Shown: positions 33,939 to 44,714, counted from the first letter of the stretch. The stretch: 64,000 nucleotides of DNA from Diphasiastrum complanatum (GCA_029204225.1 CM055092.1:86784537-86848536); one strand, 5' to 3'. Numbers and translations are program-made. Notes: a model not told the origin generated them from the letters alone.

Positions 33939-34843
33939 TGTTGGATTACTCTCCATCCCTTATATCATTGCTAATCTAGTTGTATGTAAATATCTGTACA
34001 GTTGCACACTGCAGAAATACACTCATACAGTCTGCAGAAGTACAAAGGAATCAATGAGTGTTCTGTCGACTCAACCGACATCGACTATTCGGCCACTCTT
34101 CGACTATTCGACTACACATTCAACATCGACAAATCGACTTTACTAATTAGTCGTATGTCACATCAACTCTAATAGTCAACTCAAACATTCGGTGACTCAA
34201 CAGTACCTCATCACGACCGGACAGAATCTCTTACAGAATCAGATATTGTCCGAAGGCGACTGCCAATAGCACGTAGTGCCTTAATCCTGATTGTAAAGTA
34301 CAGATTAAGCATTCTTTTAATTAGTTAGTCATGTGTATATATCCAACAACTCATTAGTTGCTCCGTTACACATTTTTTTAGCAGATCAATTGAACATCCA
34401 GAGTGCAATTGTTTTGTTCTTTCTCTCCGTTATCACAATGTATTTGTCTGCATTCGGACTATATTTTTTCACGACAGAATAAATGTTCCAGTAATCTAGG
34501 TCTGTTTGTCATGTTGAATGCTCATTTTATTCATGTTCAGATTGATTCTTGCTTACAGATAAACTTATTTGTAGATTAAATTGTCTTTTGTGACTAACAG
34601 TCTGAGTCGATTGTGACACTCTAATTCCCGGCCTTAATACGCTTCTGTAAAGCTAAATCTGAAATCAATCTAATTCGTGCATGGCTATGGAATCAATTGT
34701 ATCGATCCAATGACTTCAAAACTATGATGTAGGGTAGATTTCGAACTATCTAAGTCGGCCTGAATCCGATAGAGTAGTTGCATGCACCGAGGATTCTCCG
34801 CTCGTTTCTCTCTGTCGTGACGCGCACGCACCGAATCCCAACA
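33939..34843 (+). repeat. 5' LTR of G
   Basis: 905 bp from TGTTGGATTACTCTCC to GAATCCCAACA. A TATA-like GTGTATATATCC lies near 34331. It matches 38240-38327 and 43457-44043. Confidence 0.92.
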
Positions 34844-34855
34844 TGGTATCAGAGC
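34844..34855 (+). other. primer-binding site of G
   Basis: TGGTATCAGAGC immediately follows the LTR. It is an exact tRNA-iMet type site. Confidence 0.93.
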
Positions 34856-34899
34856 AGTAGTTTCTACTCTGATTCTTTAACGACGGATTTAGAGCTTAC

Positions 34900-35460
34900 T
34901 TAACATCTCCGACACACAGATTGGCCACATCAGACAAGCTCAATCTTCAAAAGAAGCTTGGGATATATTGAACACACTATACGAAATGAGAGATGTCACT
35001 TAAAAGCAAGACTAGACTCTTCCGCAAGTACTGCAAGAGGACGAACCACGAAATCTAGGATTGTCGGATCCTAAAATTCAACGACGACAAGAAGCAGCAG
35101 CCGGATCAACAAGCTCATGCAGCCAACACGAAGCAGAAGGTCCAAGAAGACGATGATGAAGAGCAAGAGGCCTTCATGGTGAACCATCACCATGTCAAAC
35201 AATCGGAGGAACGGTTCCTCGATTTTGGAGCAACACAATACATGACAAGCCATCAAGAATGGTTTATCGACTATTCAGCCTACAGCGCCAAGAAGTTCGT
35301 TCACCTTGGACACATTAGCTCACACAAAATCGAAGGTGAAGGTACTGTTAGACTGAATTTTCAGAATGGACTGTCAAAGCTCATACCAAATGTATTGTAT
35401 GTCCCAAACCTGACGACAAATTGTTGTCGGTCAGTCGAATTACAAATTTAGGACATAGGG
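34900..35460 (+). pseudogene. gag remnant and protease of G
   Basis: A short gag piece (DTQIGHIRQAQSSKEAWDIL, NTLYEMRDVT) passes to a broken knuckle (KYCKRTNHEI) and then protease: ERFLDFGATQYMTSHQEWF, FVHLGHISSHKIEGEGTVRL and PNVLYVPNLTTN. The protease triad reads LDFGA instead of LDSGA, so the active-site serine is lost. Confidence 0.85.
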
Positions 35461-35699
35461 TAGAGTTTTAGGCAGATTCCTGTTAAATTCTTGATGAAAG
35501 CAAGAGAGTTCCTGCACTCGGAAAGAGGTAAAGATATCTCTATAGGCTTAGTCATTGTAACTCTGCGACTGATTGTGCTTTAAGCAGTTCAGCATCTATT
35601 AATCTTTAAGAATTCATTTGACATTATAGACCTGGCCACCTTAATCATATGTTGATAGGTAACATGTCTAAGCGTTCTTCAGTTCTTGATTTAGACTAT

Positions 35700-36540
35700 C
35701 AAATTGTCGACCCCCTGTCTGTCAAAGCTGTAAGATATATGTGGCCCAATGTAGACACCATCACTACTTGGTGCTAGATTCTTTATTACATTCATAGATG
35801 ACTATTCTAAAAGAACTGATGTATATTTCCTGAAGCACAAATCTGAAGCCTTCCAGTTCTTCATGAAATACAAAGAAAATGCAGAGTTGCAGACAGGAAA
35901 GAAAATCAAAGCTTTTAAGAGCGACAACGACGATGAATACATCTCAAATAAATTCAAAGATTACTGCTCAGCCAACGGCATCGAGCAGCAGTTTGCTACT
36001 TCCTATTCTCCACAATTGAATGGGCTGGCGGAAAGGAAGAACAGGACCTTAGTCGAGTCTGCCAAATGCATGATAACTCATGCTTCGTTGCCCAAATCGT
36101 TCTGGCAACATGCTGTATCAACAGTAGCCTACGTGCAGAACTGATGTATAACTAAAGGCCTTTCTGACAACAAAACCCCTCATGAAGTCTAGACAGGATC
36201 CAAGCCTTCATTGAAACATTTGAGAGTATTTGGATGTATTGCCTATGCTCATGTCCCAAAGGACAATAGAAAGAAATTAGATGAGAATTCATTTAAAACA
36301 ATTTTTGTGGGTTATTGTATTTCTGATGGAACGTATAGACTATACAATATAGAGACCTATAAAGTTTTCACTAACAGGGACGTGACTTTTATTGAAGATC
36401 AGTTTATTGATTTGAAGGGCAAGGACCAAATGCAGTCTACAATTTCTGCCCCAACAACTGATAAATATCAAATTACTTTTTCGATTCCTTCTAGCAATCA
36501 CTCTGTACAGTCAAATCCAGAAGAAGATTAAGAAGCTGCA
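35700..36540 (+). pseudogene. integrase of G
   Basis: Core: FIDDYSKRTDVYFLKHKSEA (with frameshift), KKIKAFKSDNDDEYISNKFK, SPQLNGLAERKNRTLVESAK and LPKSFWQHAVSTVAYVQN. The C-terminal part is LRVFGCIAYAHVPKDNRKKL, FVGYCISDGTYRLYNIETYK and FTNRDVTFIEDQF. The DNGGEY signature is mutated to DNDDEY. Confidence 0.88.
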
Positions 36541-36599
36541 ATTCAGGAGCAGCCGATACAGCCAACACAATGTCATTTTTCGCAGCCATAAACTTCAAC

Positions 36600-37700
36600 C
36601 AGGAGATCAACAAGAATTCGAACTCAGCCTGTCCGATACACTGATGAGTTCGCTCACTACTCTATTCAGGAGCCAACCACAGTTGAGGAAGCTATGTCAT
36701 AGGCCGATTCAAATCTCTGGAAAGAAGCTATGAACGAGTACAACTCACTATTGAGAAACAACACATGGACCGTCACCGAGCTGCCAGCAGACAAAGATAA
36801 TAGACTGCAAATGGATCTTTAAGATCAAATACAAAGCATATGGCAGTATTGACAGAAGAAAAGTTCGACTCGTGGCAAGGGGATTTTCACAAGTTCCCAA
36901 TATTGACTACTTCGAAACTTTTAGCCCAGTTGTCAAGCACACTTCCATTTGACTACTACTATCATATACTGCTGCAGCAAATCTTGAGGTACACCAGATG
37001 GATGTACAAACAACATTCCTCAATGGAGTTATCGAGGAGGACATTTACATGATCCATCTAGAAGGCTATATCCTCAATGGTCGAGAAGATCAGGTATGCA
37101 CCCCATAAAGTTTTGTAAGGTTTGAAGCAATCATCCGAAGCATGGTTTCATCGAATCAACACATTCTTGATTGATCATGGATTTGAACCAAGCTCTGCAG
37201 ACTGTAATGTATATTTCAAAGTTGTTAATCAATTCTTTCTCATTATCACACTCTATGCGGATGATACGTTGTTGTTCATCAACAATATCGAACTGACAAA
37301 GGATACTAAGAGAATGTTATCCCAAAAATTCGAGATGACAGATCTGGGAGAAGCGCATAATTGTCTCAGGATTCAGATTCACAGAGACAGAAGCAAGAGA
37401 CTTCTCTACATCACCCAGCAAAAGTACTTCTATAATTTGCTAACGAAATTCAATTTCCAGAATTGCAAGTTTGTACATAATCCCATGGACCCAGGTCTAA
37501 AAATATCTAAGGAGCAATGCCCTCAGACCAATGAGGAGAAGGACAAAATGAAGAGAGATCCATATCAATCAATTATCGGATCCCTGATGTTTGCAATGAT
37601 CTCTACCAGGCCTGATCTTGCATACGCCATCAGCTCTTTAAGCCAAAATATGGCTCCTACTATGATCCACTGAAAAGCTCTTTTCAGAGTAATCAGATAT
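36600..37700 (+). pseudogene. reverse transcriptase of G
   Basis: It begins RRSTRIRTQPVRYTDEF-like, then [20 protein letters not shown], with several frameshifts (36760-37120). It continues YGLKQSSEAWFHRINTFLID-like, and LIITLYADDTLLFINN has the YADD polymerase site. Then come AHNCLRIQIHRDRSKRLLYI and SIIGSLMFAMISTRPDLAYA. Confidence 0.88.
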
Positions 37701-38268
37701 ATACGAGCTACCATTGACCTTTCCAGCTGCTATGGTGATGTCAATTCTTCCAATATCCATACACTTCATGGATATACATATGCAAATTGGGCAGGCAATA
37801 TCGACACCAGAAGATCAACTTCTGGACTTGTCTTTTTGTTCAATAATGGTCCAATATCATGGAACAGTCGAAGACAAACTTCCATTGCACAATTATCAAC
37901 AGAATCAAAATACATTGCAGCGTCTCAAGCTATTAAAGAGGCAATTTGGTTGAGAAATTTATTCACTGATATTGGTCTCAGACAATCTACTCCAACGATT
38001 ATTTAGTGTGACAATTAGAGTGCTATTGCATTATCGATCAATCCTAGATTTCACTCTAGGAGCGCACATCGAGATTAAGTACCACTACATCGGGAGCAAA
38101 ATACTCAACGAGGAGGTAAGTCTGAAATTTTGCAAAACCCAGTACATGGCAGCTGATATATTTACAAAAGGGTTAAATCAGGAAGCACACAATTGTGCTA
38201 TCTTGAATCTCCGAATCAAGGCATTCCAGGATCCAGCGACGGCTCAACAGTACCTTCATCACGACTAG
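37700..38268 (+). pseudogene. RNase H of G
   Basis: Frame-broken RNase H with YTYANWAGNIDTRRSTSGLV-like sequence, IAASQAIKEAIWLRNLFTDI-like sequence and the conserved end (KYHYIGSKILNEEVSLKFCK, MAADIFTKGLNQEAH). It runs into LTR sequence at about 38240 without a polypurine tract. Confidence 0.85.
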
Positions 38269-38327
38269 ACAGAATCTCCAACAGAATCAGACATTGTCCG
38301 AAGGCGACTGCCAACACCACGTAGTGT
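38240..38327 (+). repeat. 3' LTR of G, left fragment
   Basis: It aligns to about 34188-34277 of the 5' LTR (GACTCAACAGTACC, CCGAAGGCGACTGCCAA, CACGTAGTG). It is followed by element H. Confidence 0.85.
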
Positions 38328-38337
38328 TCTGATACCA

Positions 38338-38424
38338 TGTAGGAAAGCAAGAGTCAAGTCACCAAGATCTAGTATCAATCAATCTCCACAGAAAACAAGA
38401 GAGAAGAGGCTGGGCGCCCAACTC

Positions 38425-38461
<37 letters not shown>

Positions 38462-38807
38462 AAAAACAGCAACAAGGGCAATGGAGAGCAATGCTTAGCC
38501 AAACTGTTAAAACGGAATACACAATGAGCATCTAAGTACTCTACCTAGATGTGGCCAAATGCCACCAAACCCTAAGGTTAACCACTTACTTAATGTAGGG
38601 TACCCCCAAAAGTCAAGATAGGGCCCCTAAACAAAATTAGACCCCTAAGGACCCACGAGTCAATACATGACCAAAATTGGGTCCAACTGAACTTAAGACA
38701 AACTTAAGATGGCCTAAATAACTAAATACCCATGGTCACACAAATCTCGACCTTTTGGGTCAAAGTAACCTATGGATTAACTTTAGCATAGTCATTTATT
38801 TCTAACA
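38338..38807 (-). repeat. 3' LTR of H
   Basis: 470 bp; on the minus strand it starts TGTTAGAAATAAATGAC and ends CTTTCCTACA. It contains a (GA)n tract at about 38428-38458 that is longer than in the 5' LTR. Confidence 0.92.
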
Positions 38808-38842
38808 CCCTCCTTAAATGACTGCAAAAACTGAAATCTTCA

Positions 38843-39259
38843 CTATGTAACAAAACCAACACGTGGTATCAAATTTAAAGCTTTGCATAAAGCTTCAAAT
38901 CTGACTCTAGGCAACGCCTTAGTGAAGAGGTCCGCAATATTATCCTCCGTAGGACAATATTCAAGTAAAATGTCGCCATCATGAAGTCTCTCCCGAACAA
39001 AGTGATAATGGATCTCGATGTGCTTCGTCCTCGCATGAAAAACAGGATTCCGTGCAATGGCAAAAGCAGTTTGACTATCACTCAAGATAAGAGTGGCTGA
39101 GGGCTCGCCAAACTTCATGTCAACAAGTAGTCTTCTAAGCCATAAACACTCTGTTGTGGCTAAAAATATCGCTCTATATTCTGCCTCACTAGAAGAAGTA
39201 GCAACAGTGGGCTGCTTTTTACTTGACCACGAAATTGCAAAATTTCCATGAAAAAGCAA
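38843..39259 (-). pseudogene. RNase H of H
   Basis: It encodes FAISWSSKKQPTVATSSSEA, EYRAIFLATTECLWLRRLLV, LSDSQTAFAIARNPVFHART and HYHFVRERLHDGDILLEYCP, plus NIADLFTKALPRVRFEAL, a complete C-terminal RNase H in one frame. The upstream SDSDWGGDRDTRRSTSGHCF part is in an overlapping frame ending at 39160. Confidence 0.92.
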
Positions 39260-40107
39260 TGTCCACTTGTAGAGCGTCTAGTGTCTCGATCTCCACCCCA
39301 ATCCGAGTCACTAAAACCAACCAAACATGCATCATCACAAGTAGGAAAAATCAGTCCATGACTTCTTGTTCCTTGAAGATATCGAAAGATCCTCTTCAAC
39401 GCTTTCCAATGTGATGTCATCGGGGCATGCATGAATTGACTCATGAGTGAGACACTACAAGAAATGTCCGGTCTTGAATTACATAGGTAAATGAGACAGC
39501 CAATAGCTTGACAATATAAAGTAGTGTCAAATGATTCACCACCACCTTGACTACTTAATTTCAGACCTATATCCATAGGTGTAGCAACCGGCTTGCAATC
39601 TTCCATCTTGAACCACTTCAAAATCTGCCCAATGTAGTGTTCTTGAGAGATGAAAATTCTAGCCCCTTCTTGTACAAATTCAAGACCAAGATAAAAATGC
39701 AATAGGCCTAAATCTGAGGTTTTGAAAACCATTACCCATTTAGAACCAATTGACTTCTCCCCATGAGGAAGATCAACAAGAACCCAAATCTGATTCTTCA
39801 TAAGTGAGTCATACTCATCTTGCATCGCATCCTCCCAACATTTTACTCCCTTGGCCTGCTCATAGAAAACAGATTCTTCTGCAACATCTCCATGAGATGT
39901 AAGAGGCAAATCTGAAAAATCAGCATAGTCCACTGATTTTGTAGAGGCACGTGTCTTTCCATCATAAAATGAACTTACTGTGTTGTCCCGCAAAGTCGAC
40001 AACAGCCACCGTGGGACTGTTTTGGGCTGTCCAACAGCCATGTCTCTTCTTACAATTTGTTGTCCAAGATCCTCCGACACCGCACTTGGCCGTCCAAGAT
40101 CTTCCAA
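39160..40107 (-). pseudogene. fused integrase tail and RT remnant of H
   Basis: A 315-codon open frame with SFYDGKTRASTKSVDYADFS, CWEDAMQDEYDSLMKNQIWV and KSIGSKWVM, then directly LGLLHFYLGLEFVQEGARIF. The RT fingers and palm with YVDD are deleted in frame. It continues with RT connection, TPMDIGLKLSS, and IGCLIYLCNSRPDISCSVSL. Its first 32 residues (MEDLGRPSAVSEDLGQQIVR) come from the duplicated 751-bp unit. The in-frame deletion keeps the frame open, but no catalytic site remains. Confidence 0.85.
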
Positions 40108-41513
40108 AACTGGCCCGGCTGCTCAATAGTAGGAATGTCTTCTACCATATTAAATGTCTTCAGCTTCTTCAAACTTGCAAAGTTAAGATGCCCAAACTGC
40201 AACAAGACATGTAGAGGGAATTCGTCGCTCATAGGTATCCATAATGAATAAGCCACATGCATCGTTCCCGAAACAATGATTGTACCTTACTTCCATTTTG
40301 CACTTTCACTAATTTAGTGAATGCTTCTTTACGAGAAGTCATATGACGAGTAGCACCACTATCAATCACCCATTCAATGGTCTGAAAATCAGCAACTTGC
40401 AAAACAAAATCTGAATTCCTCATAGATGTAGTAGTACTAGTAGAAGCAATATTAGACACAAAAGCATAATCTTGGTTGAAGAGATCACCACTAGCTTCAA
40501 GCTCTTGCTCCAAAGTAGCAAGTGAAGAACTAGTATCAATTCCTTTACTCTCCTCTTTCGCAAGCTTCTTCTTACAATCCTTGATGAAGTGCCCATACCT
40601 TTTGCAATAATGGCACTTCCCTTTCTTCTTTTGAGTGTTGACATTTTGACCTCCAACGGGCTTTTGCTCATCCTTGGAAGGAGGATTCCCCTTTCCTTTT
40701 GACTTGCCTTTGCCCTTGCCTTTCGTGAAGAAAGCTTGATCTTGTTGAGTGTCACCCGCAACTGGGACTGTTTTGGGCTGTCCAACAGCCATGTCTCTTC
40801 TTACAATTTGTTGTCCAAGATCCTCCGACACCGCACTTGGCCGTCCAAGATCTTCCAAAACTGGCCCGGCTGCTCAATAGTAGGAATGTCTTCTACCATA
40901 TTAAATGTCTTCAGCTTCTTCAAACTTGCAAAGTTAAGATGCCCAAACTGCAACAAGACATGTAGCGGGAATTCGTCGCTCATAGGTATCCATAATGAAT
41001 AAGCCACATGCATCGTTCCCGAAACAATGATTGTACCTTACTTCCATTTTGCACTTTCACTAATTTAGTGAATGCTTCTTTACGAGAAGTCGTATGACGA
41101 GTAGCACCACTATCAATCACCCATTCAATGGTCTGAAAATCAGCAACTTGCAAAACAAAATCTGAATTCCTCATAGATGTAGTAGTACTAGTAGAAGCAA
41201 TATTAGACACAAAAGCATAATCTTGGTTGAAGAGATCACCACTAGCTTCAAGCTCTTGCTCCAAAGTAGCAAGTGAAGAACTAGTATCAATTCCTTTACT
41301 CTCCTCTTTCGCAAGCTTCTTCTTACAATCCTTGATGAAGTGCCCATACCTTTTGCAATAATGGCACTTCCCTTTCTTCTTTTGAGTGTTGACATTTTGA
41401 CCTCCAACGGGCTTTTGCTCATCCTTGGAAGGAGGATTCCCCTTTCCTTTTGACTTGCCTTTGCCCTTGCCTTTCGTGAAGAAAGCTTGATCTTGTTGAG
41501 TGTCACCCGCAAC
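40012..41513 (-). repeat. tandem duplication, 2 x 751 bp, in H
   Basis: Units 40012-40762 and 40763-41513 are near identical; I noticed only a few substitutions (CATATGACG versus CGTATGACG, GTAGAGGGAA versus GTAGCGGGAA). Each carries, on the minus strand, a lysine/glycine linker, a CCHC knuckle (CHYCKRYGHFIKDC), a protease-like VIDSGATRHMTSRK or RHTTSRK site, a pre-integrase bit and the tail MEDLGRPSAVSEDLGQQ. Confidence 0.95.
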
Positions 41514-41706
41514 TGGCCACTTTTTATTATCAACATTGAAGCTGGCACACCACAAGTCGGAGGCTCAACTCTTTGTACTGAAAAATTCCATAACTTGAAA
41601 ATATCTCTTTGTCTGAGAAAAATGAGCCATTTTGGTCAGACGGTCAACTGTGACCCATATAGCGTCATTACCCTTTTCTATTTTCTGTGATAATAAAAGT
41701 GCCATT

Positions 41707-41707
<1 letters not shown>
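41514..41707 (+). other. chimeric patch with plus-strand RNase H scrap
   Basis: Between the tandem duplication and the CT tract, the plus strand encodes SLPFSIFCDNKSAIALS, a copia RNase H motif in the opposite orientation to H. It runs straight into the CT repeat. It looks like filler DNA from another copia element. Confidence 0.55.

Positions 41708-41782
<75 letters not shown>
41708..41782. repeat. (CT)n microsatellite, about 75 bp
   Basis: An uninterrupted CT run inside element H, between its gag and knuckle regions. Confidence 0.97.
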
Positions 41783-41785
<3 letters not shown>

Positions 41786-41828
41786 CTGAGATTTCATGGA
41801 AACAAATTGAGCATCCTCAATTATCTCA

Positions 41829-42349
41829 TCAATATTCACGAAGATCCTTGATCTTCGTCAAGTGATTGGTCACTTGATCCCCTTCTTGCATCTTCAACAA
41901 AGAAAGCTGATCTCTAAGATACACCACTCTTGCTGGATTTTTGACTCTATACATAGTATAAAGTGTATCCCACGCACTTTTAGATGTCTTACAAGACCTA
42001 ACATGAGGTAAGATAGATCTTTTCACAGCAAGAGCAACCATAGAATGTGCTTGTGCATCCCTTCTATCCCATTTCTTTTGTTCTTCCAAAGATGAGAAGA
42101 TGATGTTGATGATGGTGATCCACGAGGTGTAGGAGGTGCCAAAGACAGTGGCCTTTCCTCATCACCATTGACCAAATCCCACAGCCCTTTCGCTATGAGA
42201 AGATTCTTCATCATGTAACTCCACAACGAGTAGTTTGTGCCATCCAACCGATCTTCACTAAACAAAGAACCGATAGCTTCCGATTCTTTAGCCATTACCT
42301 CCAACAAAATTTCAGCTTGTAGTAGATAGGAAAAAGAGCCTTTCCACAA
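41829..42349 (-). pseudogene. gag of H
   Basis: It begins MAKESEAIGSLFSEDRLDGT, then NYSLWSYMMKNLLIAKGLWD and LVNGDEERPLSLAPPTP. A frameshift leads to WDRRDAQAHSMVALAVKRSI, SCKTSKSAWDTLYTMYRVKN and VVYLRDQLSLLKMQEGDQVT. This is a typical UBN2 gag. It is cut by the CT tract. Confidence 0.88.
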
Positions 42350-42996
42350 CCAAATCTACTCAAAAATTTGCAGCAAACAAAGAGCTGAAAGTAGGAGCAC
42401 AAGATGTCTTTCAATTTGCAACCAAAGTGCCCAAAAGATAATGGATAGATGGCTATCTTTCTGCACAAAAAAACCAACTTCTTGAAAATTAGGTTAGCTA
42501 CGATTGAAGCCTACACCGAAACCCAATTAGGAAGCCAAATAGTGTGATCAACACACACTTCAATAAGGCTGTTGAAAGCACCCTACTACTTGCTGAGAAT
42601 CTGCAAATTTCCAACCACAAGTTGACCTAACCCTGAATAGGGTTTGCTGAATTTTGGGCGCCCTCCTATACAAATGCAAACCTGAAAACAAAAACCGCAA
42701 GATAAGGAGACACCACAACCAAAAATCAATAGCAGATTTTTGGGCGCCCTCCTCCAAACAAAACTTGCTGAAAATTGGTTGCATAAAAATCAGATTTGAG
42801 ATTCTGATTTTTGGGTGCCAAAAATTGCTCCTCCAAGATCTCTGATAGCCGCCCTCCTTCAACCTGAAAAGAGACAAAAAAGTTGATCCAAACTCCACTT
42901 GAAAAAGTCGGCAAGATGCTGAAATTTCACAACAAAAAGCAGAGAAGCTCCTCTTCTGGTAGGGCGCCAACAAACAAGCTTGCTGCAGATCCGGTA

Positions 42997-43008
42997 GCTC
43001 TGATACCA
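42997..43008 (-). other. primer-binding site of H
   Basis: The plus strand GCTCTGATACCA is the complement of TGGTATCAGAGC, directly inside the 5' LTR. The leader from 42996 down to about 42300 has no gene beyond chance ORFs; a repeated GGGCGCCC-containing phrase occurs in it. Confidence 0.93.
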
Positions 43009-43456
43009 TGTAGGAAAGCAAGAGTCAAGTCACCAAGATCTAGTTATCAATCAATCTCCACAGAAAACAAGAGAGAAGAGGCTGGGCGCCCAACTCTAAG
43101 AGAGAGAGAGAGAGAAAACAGCAACAAGAGCAATGGAGAGCAATGCTTAGCCAAACTGTTAAAATGGAATACACAATGAGCATCTAAGTACTCTACCTGG
43201 ATGTGGCCAAATGCCACCAAACCCTAAGGTTAACCAATTACTAAATGTAGGGCACCTCCAAAAGTCAAGATAGGGCCCCTAAACAAAATTAGACCCCTAA
43301 GGACCCACGAGTCAGTACATGACCAAAATTGGGTCCAACTGAACTTAAGACAAACTTAAGATGGCCTAAATAACTAAATACCCATGGTTACACAAATCTC
43401 GACCGTTTGGGTCAAAGTAACCTATGGATTAACTTTATAGTCATTTATTTCTAACA
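43009..43456 (-). repeat. 5' LTR of H
   Basis: 448 bp, paired with 38338-38807. A short GA tract at about 43098-43115 is the counterpart of the longer one in the other LTR. Confidence 0.92.
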
Positions 43457-44043
43457 AATCCTAATTGTAAAGTACAAATTAAGCATTCTTTTGATTAGTT
43501 AGCCATGTTTATATATCCAGCAACTCATTAGTTGCTCCGTTAGACATTTTTTTAGCAAATCAACTTAACATCTAGAGTGCAATTGTTTTGTTCTTTCTCT
43601 TTGTTATCACAAATTGTTGTTTTAGAAAGAACGTGACTCTGTCTGCATTCGGACTATATTTCTTCACGACAAAATAAATGTTCCAGTAATCTAGGTCGTC
43701 TGTGTCATGCTGAATGCTCAGTTTATTCATGTTCAAATTTATTCTTGCTTGCAGATAAACTTATTTGTAGATTGAATCGTCTTTTGTGACTGATAGTCTG
43801 AGTCGATTGTGACGCTCTAATTCTCGGACTTAATACGCTTTTGCTAAGCTAAGTCTGAAATCAATCTAATTCGTGCATGGTTATGGAATCGATTGTATCG
43901 ATCTGGTGACTTCAAAACTGTGATCAAGTATGATAGACTTCGAACTATCGAAGTCGGTTTGAATCTGATAGACGTAGTTGCATGCACCGAGGATTCTCCG
44001 GTCCCTTCTCTCTGTCGCAACGCGCACGCACCGAATCCCAACA
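43457..44043 (+). repeat. 3' LTR of G, right fragment
   Basis: It resumes at AATCCTAATTGTAAAG, parallel to 34284-34843, and ends GAATCCCAACA, followed by the GCAAG target duplication at 44044-44048. Confidence 0.92.
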
Positions 44044-44048
44044 GCAAG

Positions 44049-44524
44049 AAAGCGAAATTTGGAGAAACGCCTAGGCATTGGGTCTTTCCCATGTGTAATG
44101 ACAATTGTGACTTTCTTTTTTCAAGTTTTTTTTCATAGAAGTTTCTAGAAAACAAAACCTTTTGCAAAAATTGACAGTCCAGCGTTATGTAGGAGTCAGC
44201 TGTTGCACATGAAATTTCTGGAAGAATCAGTGCTAGGTGCCAATTCCTCATTGGCTGTCCACATGAGTCTTGGTAAAAGGTTTTGATCTTTGCCAAACAC
44301 ACCAAAATTCTGATATCTAAGGTGGCTGCAGAATACAACGGAATAATGAGCTTTGGGCATCATGGAACAAATTCAAATTACAACTTCTTGTCAAAATCCA
44401 GATAGAACTTGATGAAATTGATGAAAGAAATGAATCGACCTAAGGGTGATCATGCTACCAATGTTACCCTCACATATTTTCATTCTGCACACAAAAATTT
44501 GCAATAACTAGGGATCAATGCTAC
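44049..44524. other. TFIIS intron sequence next to exon 1
   Basis: Non-coding. The segment 44070-44115 (GGTCTTTCCCATGTGTAATG, ACAATTGTGACTTTC) resembles an arm of the foldback element at 45367-45890 upstream of the gene. Confidence 0.5.
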
Positions 44525-44707
44525 CTGCGTTGACATGAGGAGGGATGTGGTGACAGGGAACACTTTTAAAGCTTTCAATGCATCCAGACATCGCACGGCT
44601 TCGACATTTGTTCGGCCTTCCTCCACTGCAGCCGCCTTCTCTGCAGCATGCTTGACCTTCTCAAACAACTCCACCAGCTGACTACCAGCGGCCGCCCTTC
44701 CTGCCAT
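44525..44707 (-). CDS. TFIIS: TFIIS transcription elongation factor, exon 1
   Basis: It encodes residues 1-61, starting MAGRAAAGSQLVELFEKVKH and continuing RTNVEAVRCLDALKALKVFP to VTTSLLMSTQ. This is the first half of the TFIIS N-terminal (LW) domain; plant TFIIS proteins show the same LVELFE...ALK.LK.FPVT...L..TQVGK pattern. The exon ends CAG before the donor GTAGCA at 44524, in phase 0 with exon 2. The ATG at 44705-44707 is seven bases downstream of a possible acceptor TATTGCAG, which suggests a 5' UTR intron. Total protein about 337 residues, near the size of yeast TFIIS and somewhat shorter than the Arabidopsis protein. Confidence 0.94.
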
Positions 44708-44714
44708 CTTGTTC

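Larger units (their letters stand above)
38338..43456 (-). mobile_element. Ty1/copia element H nested in G
   Basis: Minus-strand element: 5' LTR 43456-43009, primer site 43008-42997, leader, gag 42345-41829, knuckle/protease region duplicated in tandem, a fused integrase/RT remnant, RNase H 39259-38843, and 3' LTR 38807-38338. The two outer flanks do not give a clean target duplication: the left flank ends TTCTGATACCA, which is itself a copy of the inner end of the primer site. RT with its catalytic motif is missing. Confidence 0.9.
33939..44043 (+). mobile_element. Ty1/copia element G (with H nested in its 3' LTR)
   Basis: 5' LTR 33939-34843, primer site 34844-34855, degraded gag to RNase H up to 38268, and a 3' LTR split into 38240-38327 and 43457-44043 by element H. 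The 5-bp target duplication GCAAG flanks the whole unit at 33934-33938 and 44044-44048, proving that G is a single insertion in the TFIIS intron and that H came later. The junction of the coding region with the 3' LTR lacks about 250 bp of U3. Confidence 0.92.
27027..44524 (-). other. TFIIS: TFIIS intron 1, 17,498 bp
   Basis: The donor is CAG|GTAGCA at 44524 and the acceptor GGCAG at 27027-27028. Joining the flanking exons reads LLMSTQ-VGKQLRKL in phase 0, the expected continuity of the TFIIS N-terminal domain. Almost all of the intron is retrotransposon: the E/F composite (28038-33663) and G with H nested (33939-44043). The E, F and G elements are antisense to the gene, H is sense. Confidence 0.9.

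Noticed and set aside
38240-43456. A CRISPR-like or satellite explanation for the repeated segments
   Set aside because: The repeats are long, few and correspond to LTRs or a single tandem duplication; there are no short regularly spaced repeats, and the context is a plant nuclear genome.
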